Positions 19,828 to 28,640 of a DNA stretch of 64,000 bases are shown piece by piece. The notes beneath the pieces are model-generated. The model saw only the letters and a list, made by a program, of their open reading frames with translations, made no database searches and was not told the DNA's origin. A program made the position numbers and the translations under genes. The stretch is from CAVQTK01 sp963716455 (lineage in GTDB: Bacteria > Pseudomonadota > Gammaproteobacteria > Coxiellales > Coxiellaceae). The stretch is from the NCBI GenBank assembly GCA_963716455.1, contig CAVQTK010000018.1, positions 1 to 64,000 of the forward strand. Reading direction: 5' to 3'. Position 1 is the stretch's first letter; the number at the start of each line of letters is the position of its first letter.

Positions 19828-19848
19828 GCCCCCTGTTGACCAGGGGGC
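19828..19848. repeat. GC-rich hairpin upstream of the IS110 transposase
   Basis: GCCCCCTG (19828-19835) pairs perfectly with CAGGGGGC (19841-19848) around the loop TTGAC. It lies in the non-coding region upstream of the transposase, where IS110-group elements keep structured RNA or terminal sequences; it could equally be host repeat DNA. Confidence 0.5.
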
Positions 19849-19993
19849 GCGGGCGTGAGCGACCGTGAAGCAATCGATTTTAACGATCGTCTGGATCTGG
19901 GTACTCTAGCCCTGCTCTCGAAACGTTTGAATAGTTGAATGAGCTGCAATAGCACGCTCGCTTACAATCGTAAACATGAATTTCGAGGCTGAA

Positions 19994-20938
19994 ATGAAAG
20001 TATATAATGATTTTATAGGAATTGACATTGGCAAATTGAGTTTCGTTGTGACGGTATATGGAAGTAAAAAGTTTAAAGAATATGAAAATAATCCAGAAGA
20101 CATTGAAAGATTTCTAAAGGATTATGATTCTGTCTTGAGTAAAGGATTGAGTGTATTAGAAACAACGGGTGGTTATGAAATGAGGTTATTGCTAACGCTA
20201 TGTGAAAAAGGTTTTGCTGTACACAGAGCTAATACGCGTAAAGTAAAAAACTTCATTCGTTCATTAGGTAATGGAGCCAAAACAGATAAGCTAGACAGTA
20301 AAGCATTAGCATTATATGGATATGAAAGACATAAACTATTGGACTGTTTTAAGCCGCAATCAAAACAATCACTCGAATTATATGAATTAATACAACGTTG
20401 TAGTGATTTGAAATGCATGCTTGCAGCAGAAAAAAACAGGATCAAAGCCCCCCGTGCTGATTACATTCAGGAAAGCTGTGAATTAATGATAGAAACACTC
20501 ACCCAGCAAATTGAGTCACTGACAATTCGAATTAATCACATTATTGAGAGTGATAGTGTATTAAAAAAGAAGAAAGAAGTATTAAAAACTATTCCAGGTA
20601 TTGGAGAAGTCACAGCCAATCATTTACTGGTATTAGTACCCGAATTAGGCATTCTTAATCGTAGGCAGATAGCATCACTAATAGGCTTAGCGCCTATTGC
20701 AAATGATAGCGGACTCTATAAAGGCCATAGAGCCACAGGACATGGAAGGACCGGCGTTAAGCCTATTTTGTTTATGGCGGCCATGGCGGCAAGAAATTCG
20801 AATTCCTGGTTAAAAAGCTTTTATAATCGATTAGTTGAAGCCGGTAAGAAGAAAATAGTGGCTTTAACTGCATTAATGCGTAAAATTATTGTTATTGCAA
20901 ATGCTAGAATTAGAGACTTTAATTTGTCCTGTTCTTAA
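19994..20938 (+). CDS. IS110/IS1111-family transposase
   Basis: About 314 residues with the two domains of the family. The N-terminal RuvC-like DEDD domain has Asp in IGIDIGK, Glu in ETTGGYE and two Asp in KTDKLDSKAL. The C-terminal domain begins IPGIGEVTANHLL and carries the serine in NDSGLYKGHRATGHGRTGVK. Catalytic residues all look present, so the protein may be active. The ATG at 19994 follows GAGG at a good distance; an ATG at 19976 is in frame but lacks such a site. These elements have no classical long terminal repeats, so I could not fix the ends. Coxiella's IS1111 belongs to the same family. Confidence 0.88.
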   Translation: MKVYNDFIGIDIGKLSFVVTVYGSKKFKEYENNPEDIERFLKDYDSVLSKGLSVLETTGGYEMRLLLTLCEKGFAVHRANTRKVKNFIRSLGNGAKTDKLDSKALALYGYERHKLLDCFKPQSKQSLELYELIQRCSDLKCMLAAEKNRIKAPRADYIQESCELMIETLTQQIESLTIRINHIIESDSVLKKKKEVLKTIPGIGEVTANHLLVLVPELGILNRRQIASLIGLAPIANDSGLYKGHRATGHGRTGVKPILFMAAMAARNSNSWLKSFYNRLVEAGKKKIVALTALMRKIIVIANARIRDFNLSCS

Positions 20939-20983
20939 TCATTTAAAATATAAAAATAATTTAAAAAATGGGTGAGACATAGT

Positions 20984-21066
20984 TGATCCAGTACAGAGTA
21001 TTGTCCAAAATACGAACTAGATTGCTTCACTCGCAAGCTCGTTCGCAATGACAATTGCCAACAGAC
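20984..21066. repeat. REP-like repeat, right of the IS110 element
   Basis: It contains GATCCAGTACAGAGTATTGT, then GATTGCTTCACTCGCAAGCT and CGTTCGCAATGACAATTGCC followed by AACAGACC. It shares ordered blocks with 3338-3452 and is inverted relative to 19735-19790. Confidence 0.7.
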
Positions 21067-21067
21067 C

Positions 21068-21095
21068 GTAAGCGTTCATGAGGTTTAATTTGCCA
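21068..21095. repeat. 28-bp dispersed repeat, copy 1
   Basis: This block, starting GTAAGCGTTC and ending GTTTAATTTGCCA, is the reverse complement of 43883-43910 with only two adjacent mismatches. Both copies lie outside genes. Confidence 0.75.
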
Positions 21096-21142
21096 ACGCA
21101 GAAAAGGGGGCTTTCCCTTCTACCCTGTGAGCAGTTACCTTC

Positions 21143-22789
21143 TTACATAGCGACATAATTAGGCCCATCTCCCCCTTCAGGAGGAGTCCAAATTATATTT
21201 TGTAAAGGATCTTTAATATCACAGGCTTTACAATGTAAACAATTAGCTGCGTTTATTTGTAATTTTTTTTGCCCCAAATGCATAACAATTTCATATACGG
21301 CGGCTGGGCAATATCGTTGTTCTGGCGAATCAAATTGCATTAAGTTTATATCTATTGGAATGGAAGTATCTTTCAGTATTAAGTGGCAGGGTTGTGGTTC
21401 CCGATGCTGTGTCCCAGAAAGGTATACCTGAGTTAATTTATCAAAAGTAAGTTTACCATCCGGCTTAGGATAAGTGATTTTTACTGACTTTTGTGCCGAT
21501 TTTAGCATAGAATGATCTGGGTGACGATAGTGCAAAGTCCATGGCGCTTGACCACGGAAAATGTATTGATCTAAAGCTGCATGGCACAAACCCATCCATA
21601 ATCCATAGTGAAAACCAGGACGTAAATTACGTACTTGATAAAGCTCTGTTGCTATAGAAGATTGTCTGATCTTTTGCTCATAAGAAAATAATTCAGAATC
21701 CCCTTGCTTAGTAAACGCATCTGTAAGGGTATCGGCAGCTAAAATGCCAGATAACATCGCTGTATGCGTACCTTTAATTTTACCTACATTGAGAAAACCC
21801 GCTCCACAACCTACTATTAATCCCCCCGGAAAAGTAAGCTTTGGTATGGCTTGCCATCCACCCTCATTGAGGGATCGTGCACCATAACTTATACAACGAC
21901 CTTTACGTAATAAATCGCAAAAATAAGGATGAGTTTTTAAACGTTGTAATTCCTGAAAAGGATCTAAATAAGGGTTTTGATAATCTAGTCCCATGATTAA
22001 TCCGATCGCTACCCGCTGCTGATCTAAATGATAAACAAAAGAACCGCCATATGTTTGCCTATCTAATGGCCAGCCTACCGTGTGTACTACTCGCCCGGGT
22101 CGGTATTCAGGCGAATCCACTTCCCATATTTCTTTAATTCCGAGACCATAACTTTGTGGCTCACATTTTTCTCGCAGATGATAATGATGAAGAACTTTTT
22201 CGGTTAATGAGCCCCGACATCCCTCTGCCAAAATGGTCTGTTTAGCATATAATTCTATTCCTGGTTGAAAAACTGCTGTAGGTCGGCCTTCTGCATTAAG
22301 CCCTTTATCACCAGTTTGTACGCCTATTACCTGGTTTTCGTCATCAAATAACAGATTAGTAGCAGCAAAACCAGGAAAAATGGCAATACCCAGAGCTTCG
22401 GCTTGTTCGGCAAGCCATTGACAAAAAAGTTCTAAGCTGATTATGTAATTGCCATCATTTTTCATTACCAGTGGCACTGGCAGTCGCCAATGGTTTTTTT
22501 TCGTAAGTAATAAAAATTGATCTTCACAAACTGCAGTTTGTAAAGGAGCATTTTTATTTTTCCAATCAGGAATGAGCAAGTTCAGAGCGGACGGTTCCAA
22601 AACTGCTCCTGATAAAATATGAGCACCGACTAGAGCACCTTTATCGATAACACATACTGATAAAGGGGCGGATGCTTTTTGGTTCCATTGACCTAGACGA
22701 ATAGCAGCGCTTAATCCGGCTGGGCCTGCGCCAACAATAATGACATCAAAATTCATACGTTCCCGTTCGTAAAAAACACTCATTTCCAC
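21143..22789 (-). CDS. Electron transfer flavoprotein-ubiquinone oxidoreductase
   Basis: A 548-residue flavo-iron-sulfur protein of the inner membrane surface that takes electrons from reduced ETF and gives them to ubiquinone. The FAD-binding GAGPAGLSAAIRL lies just after the start. Near the middle is GGLIVGCGAGFLNVGKIKGT. The C-terminus carries the 4Fe-4S ligands in RYCPAAVYE and ANCLHCKACDIKDP and ends in the family's GGDGPNY. Length and motifs are complete. An internal ATG 11 codons in (MNFDVIIVGAG) is an alternative start. It is divergent from etfB, and its function depends on the damaged etfA next door. Confidence 0.93.
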   Translation of the reverse strand: MEMSVFYERERMNFDVIIVGAGPAGLSAAIRLGQWNQKASAPLSVCVIDKGALVGAHILSGAVLEPSALNLLIPDWKNKNAPLQTAVCEDQFLLLTKKNHWRLPVPLVMKNDGNYIISLELFCQWLAEQAEALGIAIFPGFAATNLLFDDENQVIGVQTGDKGLNAEGRPTAVFQPGIELYAKQTILAEGCRGSLTEKVLHHYHLREKCEPQSYGLGIKEIWEVDSPEYRPGRVVHTVGWPLDRQTYGGSFVYHLDQQRVAIGLIMGLDYQNPYLDPFQELQRLKTHPYFCDLLRKGRCISYGARSLNEGGWQAIPKLTFPGGLIVGCGAGFLNVGKIKGTHTAMLSGILAADTLTDAFTKQGDSELFSYEQKIRQSSIATELYQVRNLRPGFHYGLWMGLCHAALDQYIFRGQAPWTLHYRHPDHSMLKSAQKSVKITYPKPDGKLTFDKLTQVYLSGTQHREPQPCHLILKDTSIPIDINLMQFDSPEQRYCPAAVYEIVMHLGQKKLQINAANCLHCKACDIKDPLQNIIWTPPEGGDGPNYVAM

Positions 22790-23084
22790 ATCCTTACGTC
22801 AATTTTTTCGACATTTTATTCTGGGGCTGTCCTAGTTCACGAGGTTTCCACTGCTTGCAATGACGAGCTTGGAACAGGCTTTTGCTTTCACCCCTTGCCA
22901 TATTGACCTTTCTTAAAATAGCAGTCAATATGGCCCCTAATTAGGTATTAGACTCTTTAACCCGTATTTTGGTCCCATCTTGTTGGAGCGGAGTTTACAA
23001 CACAACGCAGCAGTAGGCCAAAAGACGAAGTTTGGAAAGAAGTCTATTAGAGCTAAAATTGGTCTATTAAAAGGAATTGTTACT

Positions 23085-23837
23085 GTGAAAATATTAGTTG
23101 CAGTAAAACAAGTCATTGACTATAGAGTAAAAATCCGTGTTAAAACGGACAAGACAGGCGTAGTTACTGATGCTGTAAAAATGTCCATTAATCCTTTTGA
23201 TGAAATAGCTGTCGAAGCAGCACTGCGACTTAAAGAACAAAATCTTGCTCAGGAAGTGATAGTAGTTTCCTGTGGGACCCCAGCCTGTCAAGATGTCTTA
23301 CGTGCCGCTTTAGCTTTAGGAGCGGATCGAGGTATTTTAGTATTAACTGAGCATACTCTAGAACCCATACATGTTGCACAAATTTTGCAGGTGGTTATAA
23401 AACGAGAACAAGTCGAATTGGTATTCTTAGGTAAACAAGCAATTGATGATGATTGTAACCAAACCGGCCAAATGCTGGCAGGCTATTTAGATTGGCCGCA
23501 AGGAACTTTTGTTTCCCGCTTAACTATAGATGGTCAGCAAATAGTAGTTGTACGTGAAATAGATGGAGGATTAGAAACATTACAGTTGCGCTTACCTGCC
23601 ATCATTACTACTGACTTGGGTCTTAATCAACCACGTTATGCCAGCTTACCAAATATAATGCGTGCTAAACAAAAACCCATCCAGACCTTCTTTATTGAAG
23701 AATTAGGTATCCTAATTCAACCTCATGTACAAATTTTAGAAGTTGCTTCACCTAAAGAAAGAAAAGCAGGTATAAAGGTTGATACTATCGGTGAACTTAT
23801 GAAAAAACTCCAAGAAGATCAAAGAGTGTCTTTGTGA
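23085..23837 (+). CDS. etfB: Electron transfer flavoprotein beta subunit
   Basis: About 250 residues. The protein starts VKILVAVKQVIDYRVKIRVK at a GTG (23085) with AAGGA about nine bases upstream; a longer frame from 22980 adds 35 non-conserved residues and is rejected. Conserved features include KMSINPFDEIAVEAALRLKE and LAGYLDWPQGTFVS, plus the AMP-binding region near VSCG and ALGADRGI. With EtfA it forms the soluble ETF that carries electrons from acyl-CoA and other dehydrogenases to ETF-QO. The stop overlaps the GTG start of etfA. Confidence 0.92.
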   Translation: MKILVAVKQVIDYRVKIRVKTDKTGVVTDAVKMSINPFDEIAVEAALRLKEQNLAQEVIVVSCGTPACQDVLRAALALGADRGILVLTEHTLEPIHVAQILQVVIKREQVELVFLGKQAIDDDCNQTGQMLAGYLDWPQGTFVSRLTIDGQQIVVVREIDGGLETLQLRLPAIITTDLGLNQPRYASLPNIMRAKQKPIQTFFIEELGILIQPHVQILEVASPKERKAGIKVDTIGELMKKLQEDQRVSL

Positions 23838-24789
23838 CAATTCTAGTAATTGCTGAGCATTTCAATCATCAGCTAGCTACAAGTACACTTAGCACGATTA
23901 GAGCCGCTACCTGCATAGGAATGATATCAAAGTCTTGGTAGTAGGTGATAATTGTCAATTGATAGCTGAACAAGCACGCTCTATTGCAGTGGTCAATGAA
24001 GTATTTATAGCGGATCACTCTATTTATCAACATCCATTGGCAGAAACTTTGGCGCCTTTAATTGTACATATAGCAAAAAAAAATATCAGTCATATACTTG
24101 CGCCAGCAACTACATTTGGAAAAAATTTTTTACCACGTGTTGCTGCTCTTTTACAGGTGGCACAAATTAGCGATATTATAGCGGTTCTTGACGCATCTAC
24201 TTACTGTCGGCCCATATATGCAGGCAATGCCATAGCTAAGGTGCGTTCTTTAGATTCTATTCAGGTAATTACAGTACGACCCACAGCGTTTGTTCCTATA
24301 GAAATGAGTAGTAACTCTTTAGCTCCTCTATCTGTGGTAGATTTAGTAGTAACACAAGATCAATCCCATTTTATTGCTGCTGAAGGCCATCAAACCACTA
24401 GACCTGATTTAGGAACTGCGGAGGTGGTTGTGGCCGGAGGACGGGGTTTAGGTGATAAGAGTCAATTTGAACGATTAGCCGGTATTGCCGATCGTTTACA
24501 TGCAGCTTTAGGAGCATCACGTGCAGCAGTGGATGCTGGATTAGCCCCTAATGATTGGCAAGTAGGGCAAACTGGAAAAATAGTTTCTCCCAAACTCTAC
24601 ATAGCTGTGGGGATATCTGGAGCGATTCAACACTTAGCAGGCATGAAAGATAGTCAAGTTATTGTTGCCATCAATAAAGATCCGGATGCACCTATTTTTC
24701 AAATTGCTGATTACGGTTTAGTAGGAGATATTGGAAGTATATTACCCGAATGGGAAAAAATTTTAGATAACTTAGAGAGGAGCAAATGA
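23834..24789 (+). pseudogene. etfA: Electron transfer flavoprotein alpha subunit, frameshifted near its start
   Basis: Starting at the GTG at 23834, which overlaps the etfB stop, the first 29 codons give TILVIAEHFNHQLATSTLST and then IRAATCIG, a normal EtfA N-terminus. Near 23922 the frame shifts by one base, and DIKVLVVGDNCQLIAEQA continues in another frame to 24789. The FAD-binding C-terminal part is intact (VVAGGRGLGDKSQFERLAGI, SGAIQHLAGMKDSQVIVAIN). Adding one A (GGAATG to GGAAATG) would repair it. Either the gene is newly broken or the sequence has an error. The downstream part alone has a TTG (23935), which could allow a truncated protein containing the FAD domain. Confidence 0.82.
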
Positions 24790-25901
24790 TGATTATTGGT
24801 GTACCAACAGAAATTAAAATAAAAGAATATCGTGTGGGCTTGATTCCATCCAGCGTGCGGGAATTAGTAAAACATGGCCATAGAGTCATTGTGCAAAAAG
24901 GTACTGGGGCGGAAATTGGATTTACCGAACAGGACTATATAGATGCAGGCGCGGAAATTGTACAAACTGCTGCTGAAGTTTATGCCCAGGCAGAAATGAT
25001 TGTTAAAGTTAAAGAGCCTCAACCCAGTGAATTTCATTTGTTACGAGAAGATCAGATTTTGTTTACATACTTGCATCTTGCTCCTGATCCTATTCAAGCC
25101 GAGGCTTTACTTAGTTCAGGATGCATTGCTATTGCTTATGAAACAGTGACAGGTAAACATGATGATCTGCCCTTGTTGTCTCCCATGAGCCAGGTTGCAG
25201 GTCGTTTATCAATACAAGCTGGAGCACATTGTTTAGAAAAATCTCAAGGAGGCAGTGGAATTTTATTAGGTGGGGTTCCTGGGGTTCATCCTGCTAAGGT
25301 GGTGGTTATTGGTGGAGGTGTGGTTGGTACTCATGCTATACGTATGGCTATCGGTATGGAAGCTATTGTGACAGTATTAGACAAATCTCTTTATCGTCTA
25401 CAGGAATTGGACATGCAATTTGGAGGACGTTTGAATACCGCTTATGCCACAACAGCTAACATCGAAGAATTTGTTGCTGACGCGGACCTAGTTGTAGGTG
25501 CAGTGTTGATTGCGGGTGAAGCAGCGCCTAAACTAGTCGGTCGATATATGTTAGCAAGAATGCGGCCCGGTTCAGTAATTGTAGATGTTGCAATTGATCA
25601 AGGGGGATGCATAGAAACCAGTAGGCCTACTACTCATAGTGATCCCACTTATGTAGTAGATAGAATTGTTCATTATTGTGTTACTAATATGCCCGGTGCT
25701 GTCCCTCGTACCTCGACCATAGCACTCAATAATGCCACTTTACCCTTTGTAATTGAAATAGCGGACAAAGGATTTCGACTAGCACTTTCTGAAAATATTC
25801 ATCTGCGTAATGGATTAAATGTTTATAAGGGTATGATTACTCATGCAGGGGTCGCCAAAGATTTAAATAGAAATTATCGTCCAGCTGCAGAGTGTATATA
25901 A
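24786..25901 (+). CDS. ald: Alanine dehydrogenase
   Basis: A 371-residue, full-length member of the alanine dehydrogenase/transhydrogenase alpha family, interconverting alanine and pyruvate plus ammonia with NAD. Visible marks are GVPTEIKIKEYRVGLIPSSV at the start, VKVKEPQPSEF with the substrate lysine, YLHLAPD with the catalytic histidine, the NAD fold VVVIGGGVVGTHAIRMA, and VDVAIDQGGC. The double ATG start at 24786/24789 overlaps the etfA stop and has GAGAGGAG before it, so it belongs to the etf transcript. Its end overlaps the convergent kdpC by 28 bases. Confidence 0.92.
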   Translation: MMIIGVPTEIKIKEYRVGLIPSSVRELVKHGHRVIVQKGTGAEIGFTEQDYIDAGAEIVQTAAEVYAQAEMIVKVKEPQPSEFHLLREDQILFTYLHLAPDPIQAEALLSSGCIAIAYETVTGKHDDLPLLSPMSQVAGRLSIQAGAHCLEKSQGGSGILLGGVPGVHPAKVVVIGGGVVGTHAIRMAIGMEAIVTVLDKSLYRLQELDMQFGGRLNTAYATTANIEEFVADADLVVGAVLIAGEAAPKLVGRYMLARMRPGSVIVDVAIDQGGCIETSRPTTHSDPTYVVDRIVHYCVTNMPGAVPRTSTIALNNATLPFVIEIADKGFRLALSENIHLRNGLNVYKGMITHAGVAKDLNRNYRPAAECI

Positions 25902-26824
25902 ACATGCAAGTTACAAGGTGAGCTATTACATCCATATCGTCGTTTTAATTCAAGATTAACTAATAATACATTTATAAGTTTTTCTCCTATTAAACCATTC
26001 CAGGGTGCTTGAGTATTTTTTTGTAATATCGCCCTTATTTCCTGGCGCATTTGAGCTGGATCACGATTTAAAATAATTGCCCATCGAGAAGAGACTCGCT
26101 CAAGTTGGTACAGAGCATTTTGTAACGTAATATGAGGGTCAAGTCCCGAAGCAGAAGTTAAAACCATATCTGCTGGAATAGTCTGTAAATCAATATGAGG
26201 ATGATCTTGAAGCCACATATCAAAAAAAATACTTTGAATTTCTTGGTCTTTACTCAGGGGAAATTTACCTGGATGATCTTGAGAAAAACTTGTAAAAAAT
26301 AAAACTGCTAATTCTGTGGATGTTATTGGAGTAGTGATTAAAGTGGGGTGGGACTTAGCCCAATTATTAACAAAGGAATGATGTATAGCTGATTCCTCGA
26401 CCCAAGCTGCTGCTAATTCAGGATGAAGAGTAGCCCACTGAGCTACAATATGTCGATTTCCGCGAAATCTGTCTTGCCGAAACCAAAATTCAATATTACG
26501 ATAATGAGCGAGCGAGCCTATGGTTCGTGCAACACGATCTCTTAAGGCATAGTTGGAAGCGGCTAATGATGAAGAAGAGGAGGCGGAGGCATCATAGGAC
26601 GCAGCAGAAGGACGAGGATGAAAATATTCATCTTTGATAAAAGCCTGAGCAATAAGTTGGGAGCCGATCACAGAGCCATCTTCTTTATTCAATAACAAAC
26701 TGCCATTAGCCTGAAAAGGAAAAAAAATTTGTCCAATTACCCATACTATTAATGGATAGATAACGCTGCAAATAAATACTGCTAAAATAAGAAGTAACAA
26801 ACTTTTCGTGAAATATTGACGCAT
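25874..26824 (-). CDS. kdpC: Potassium-transporting ATPase KdpC subunit, long form
   Basis: 316 residues against about 190 for typical KdpC. One N-terminal membrane segment is followed by the conserved GSQLIAQAFIKDEYFHPRPS and SAASYDASASSSSSLAASNY. The C-terminus has DMVLTSASGLDPHITLQNAL. Between them, roughly residues 118-215, is an extra domain of about 100 residues rich in W and H (FWFRQDRFRGNRH, PELAAAWVEESAIHHSFVNN) not present in the short form. KdpC supports assembly and ATP use of the KdpFABC pump. It starts two bases after the kdpB stop. It is intact even though kdpB upstream is interrupted. Confidence 0.9.
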   Translation of the reverse strand: MRQYFTKSLLLLILAVFICSVIYPLIVWVIGQIFFPFQANGSLLLNKEDGSVIGSQLIAQAFIKDEYFHPRPSAASYDASASSSSSLAASNYALRDRVARTIGSLAHYRNIEFWFRQDRFRGNRHIVAQWATLHPELAAAWVEESAIHHSFVNNWAKSHPTLITTPITSTELAVLFFTSFSQDHPGKFPLSKDQEIQSIFFDMWLQDHPHIDLQTIPADMVLTSASGLDPHITLQNALYQLERVSSRWAIILNRDPAQMRQEIRAILQKNTQAPWNGLIGEKLINVLLVNLELKRRYGCNSSPCNLHVYIHSAAGR

Positions 26825-26826
26825 TT

Positions 26827-27545
26827 TCAGCTAATCCAGTGCATGCTGCTAAGGGCAAGATCAATTAGTTTAATCCCAATAAAAGGAACAATAACTCCTC
26901 CTAATCCCCATATCAGTAAATTTCTCCGTAATAAAGCATCCGCTCCCAGAACTCGATAACGCACGCCCTTTAATGCGATGGGGATGAGTAGTGGAATAAT
27001 TAAGGCATTAAAAATAACTGCCGATAAAATAGCGGAAGTAGGGGAATGGAGTTGCATAATATCCAGTACTTTCAACCAGGGTAAAGTACCTGCAAAGAGC
27101 GCTGGGATAATGGAAAAATATTTAGCAACATCGTTGGCAATTGAGAAAGTGGTTAAGGATCCCCGTGTTATGAGTAATTGTTTACCAATTTCGACGACTT
27201 CAATCACTTTAGTTGGGTCACTGTCTAAATCTACCATATTAGCAGCCTCTTTAGCGGCTTGAGTGCCCGCATTCATTGCTACCGCTACGTCAGCTTGAGC
27301 TAAAGCAGGAGCATCATTGGTACCATCACCCATCATCGCGACCAGCTTACCTGCTGCTTGCTCTTTGCGAATATAATCCAGTTTCGCTTTAGGGGTAGCT
27401 AAAGCCAAAAAATCATCCACTCCAACTTCTGCAGCTATTGCAGCAGCGGTTAATGGGTTATCTCCCGTAATCATTACCGTTCTCAATCCCATGCTTCTCA
27501 ATCGCTTAAAACGTTCTTGAATATGCGGCTTTAAAATATCTTTTA
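26827..27545 (-). pseudogene. kdpB: KdpB, C-terminal fragment cut off by an insertion sequence
   Basis: This is the downstream part of the P-type ATPase catalytic subunit. It includes RSMGLRTVMITGDNPLTAAA, the hinge motif MMGDGTNDAPALAQADVAVA and the last membrane segments. The sequence right before the insertion encodes ILKPHIQERFKRL, which joins exactly to the upstream fragment if the insertion and one 9-base target copy are removed, giving a 699-residue KdpB. An ATG inside the fragment (27501) could start translation, but that piece lacks the phosphorylation domain and cannot pump. Confidence 0.93.
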
Positions 27546-28640
27546 GGACTTACGCATTGACGACATGACTTTTTGCTGATCCAAGAATATAGTCTCGAAT
27601 AACTTTTAAATATAAATCTCTTTTCACTTCATACCAATGCGAAATTTTTTCATGAACTCGCATAATTTCTAATTTTACAAATGCTTTTATTGAGCAAAAT
27701 ATATGATTTTTAATGGGGTTTTCGTTTCTAACATGGAAATGTTCGATATTGCAAATTTGTTTTACCGCACGATGAAACCTCTCAATGCACCAATGAGCAT
27801 CGTGGACTCTCTTGAAATCTACAAAAGTGACACTCTCCAAATCATCCAATTGGGCGGTGCTCATGATGTAATAGCGGTATGCGTTTTTGTATATCTGTCT
27901 ACACATCTTAACCATCCCATAGTCTTTCAAATAAACCGTCTCAATATCGCTAGTCAACCAGCCTTCAAATTTTTGTATTTGAATGTACTTGCCATGCTCT
28001 ATCGAAACAATTCGATTATTTTCAATCCCAAACATAAAATTTAATTTTTTTAACCTGATAAATTTTAAATTCTCAAGGCTAGAATACCAACTATCTCCCG
28101 TTACCCAGGACGGAACTACGCTCCAGGATAATACTTCTTCTAACATCTCACGAAAATAATCATTTTTCGTTTTACCTAATTTCTTATCACAAATTCTATA
28201 GTTGATTGGCACAGAAACTCCATGAATATCCATATAAAATAAAGTAATTAGATTAATTCCCTTTACAACACGCTTATGCTTGCCTGACCAAAATAAATCG
28301 ATAAATGCAGCCTTGCTTGGATCGCTGTATGGCTTGTCAAGAACAGAATCGTCAACACTTAAAATTCCACCAATTAGCTCTATTTTATCTTTCTCGTCGT
28401 CGAATAAATCTTTAGGCTCATAACGTTCACGCTCTAAAAATCGATTAATACTGTCATGCGATATATTTTCCATGATCTTAGATAGCCCTGTACAACTCGT
28501 GTACTGCGGCTCACTCAGCAAGTAACCAATGTAAAGATCATCATTGCAATGAGCTGTAGATGGTTTGCTCTTAGTCAACATGTTAAACATCCTTTGTTAA
28601 AAAAGAGCATGCTAACATGTTTTTGTCAATGCGTAAGTCC
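27546..28640. mobile_element. Complete 1095-bp insertion sequence in kdpB, IS4-like
   Basis: The ends are perfect 16-bp inverted repeats, GGACTTACGCATTGAC at the left and GTCAATGCGTAAGTCC at the right. The host sequence TATCTTTTA is present directly on both sides (27537-27545 and 28641-28649), a 9-bp target duplication. One transposase gene fills the element. Ends, duplication and gene are all intact, so the insertion is recent. Confidence 0.95.
27550..28590 (-). CDS. DDE transposase, IS4-superfamily
   Basis: 346 residues. The likely catalytic triad is Asp in GGILSVDDSVLDK, Asp in PSWVTGDSWYSS and Glu in HWCIERFHRAVKQ, where Glu is followed by Lys after six residues, as in the E-(6)-K part of the IS4 signature; the Tyr and Arg of that signature are His here. 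The placement could also be IS701-like, but the 9-bp duplication fits IS4 better. The stop codon lies inside the left terminal repeat, so the gene uses almost the whole element. Confidence 0.88.
   Translation of the reverse strand: MFNMLTKSKPSTAHCNDDLYIGYLLSEPQYTSCTGLSKIMENISHDSINRFLERERYEPKDLFDDEKDKIELIGGILSVDDSVLDKPYSDPSKAAFIDLFWSGKHKRVVKGINLITLFYMDIHGVSVPINYRICDKKLGKTKNDYFREMLEEVLSWSVVPSWVTGDSWYSSLENLKFIRLKKLNFMFGIENNRIVSIEHGKYIQIQKFEGWLTSDIETVYLKDYGMVKMCRQIYKNAYRYYIMSTAQLDDLESVTFVDFKRVHDAHWCIERFHRAVKQICNIEHFHVRNENPIKNHIFCSIKAFVKLEIMRVHEKISHWYEVKRDLYLKVIRDYILGSAKSHVVNA

Noticed and set aside
22980..23084. 35 extra codons before etfB
   Set aside because: They lack conservation, and the GTG at 23085 with AAGGA upstream gives the standard EtfB start.
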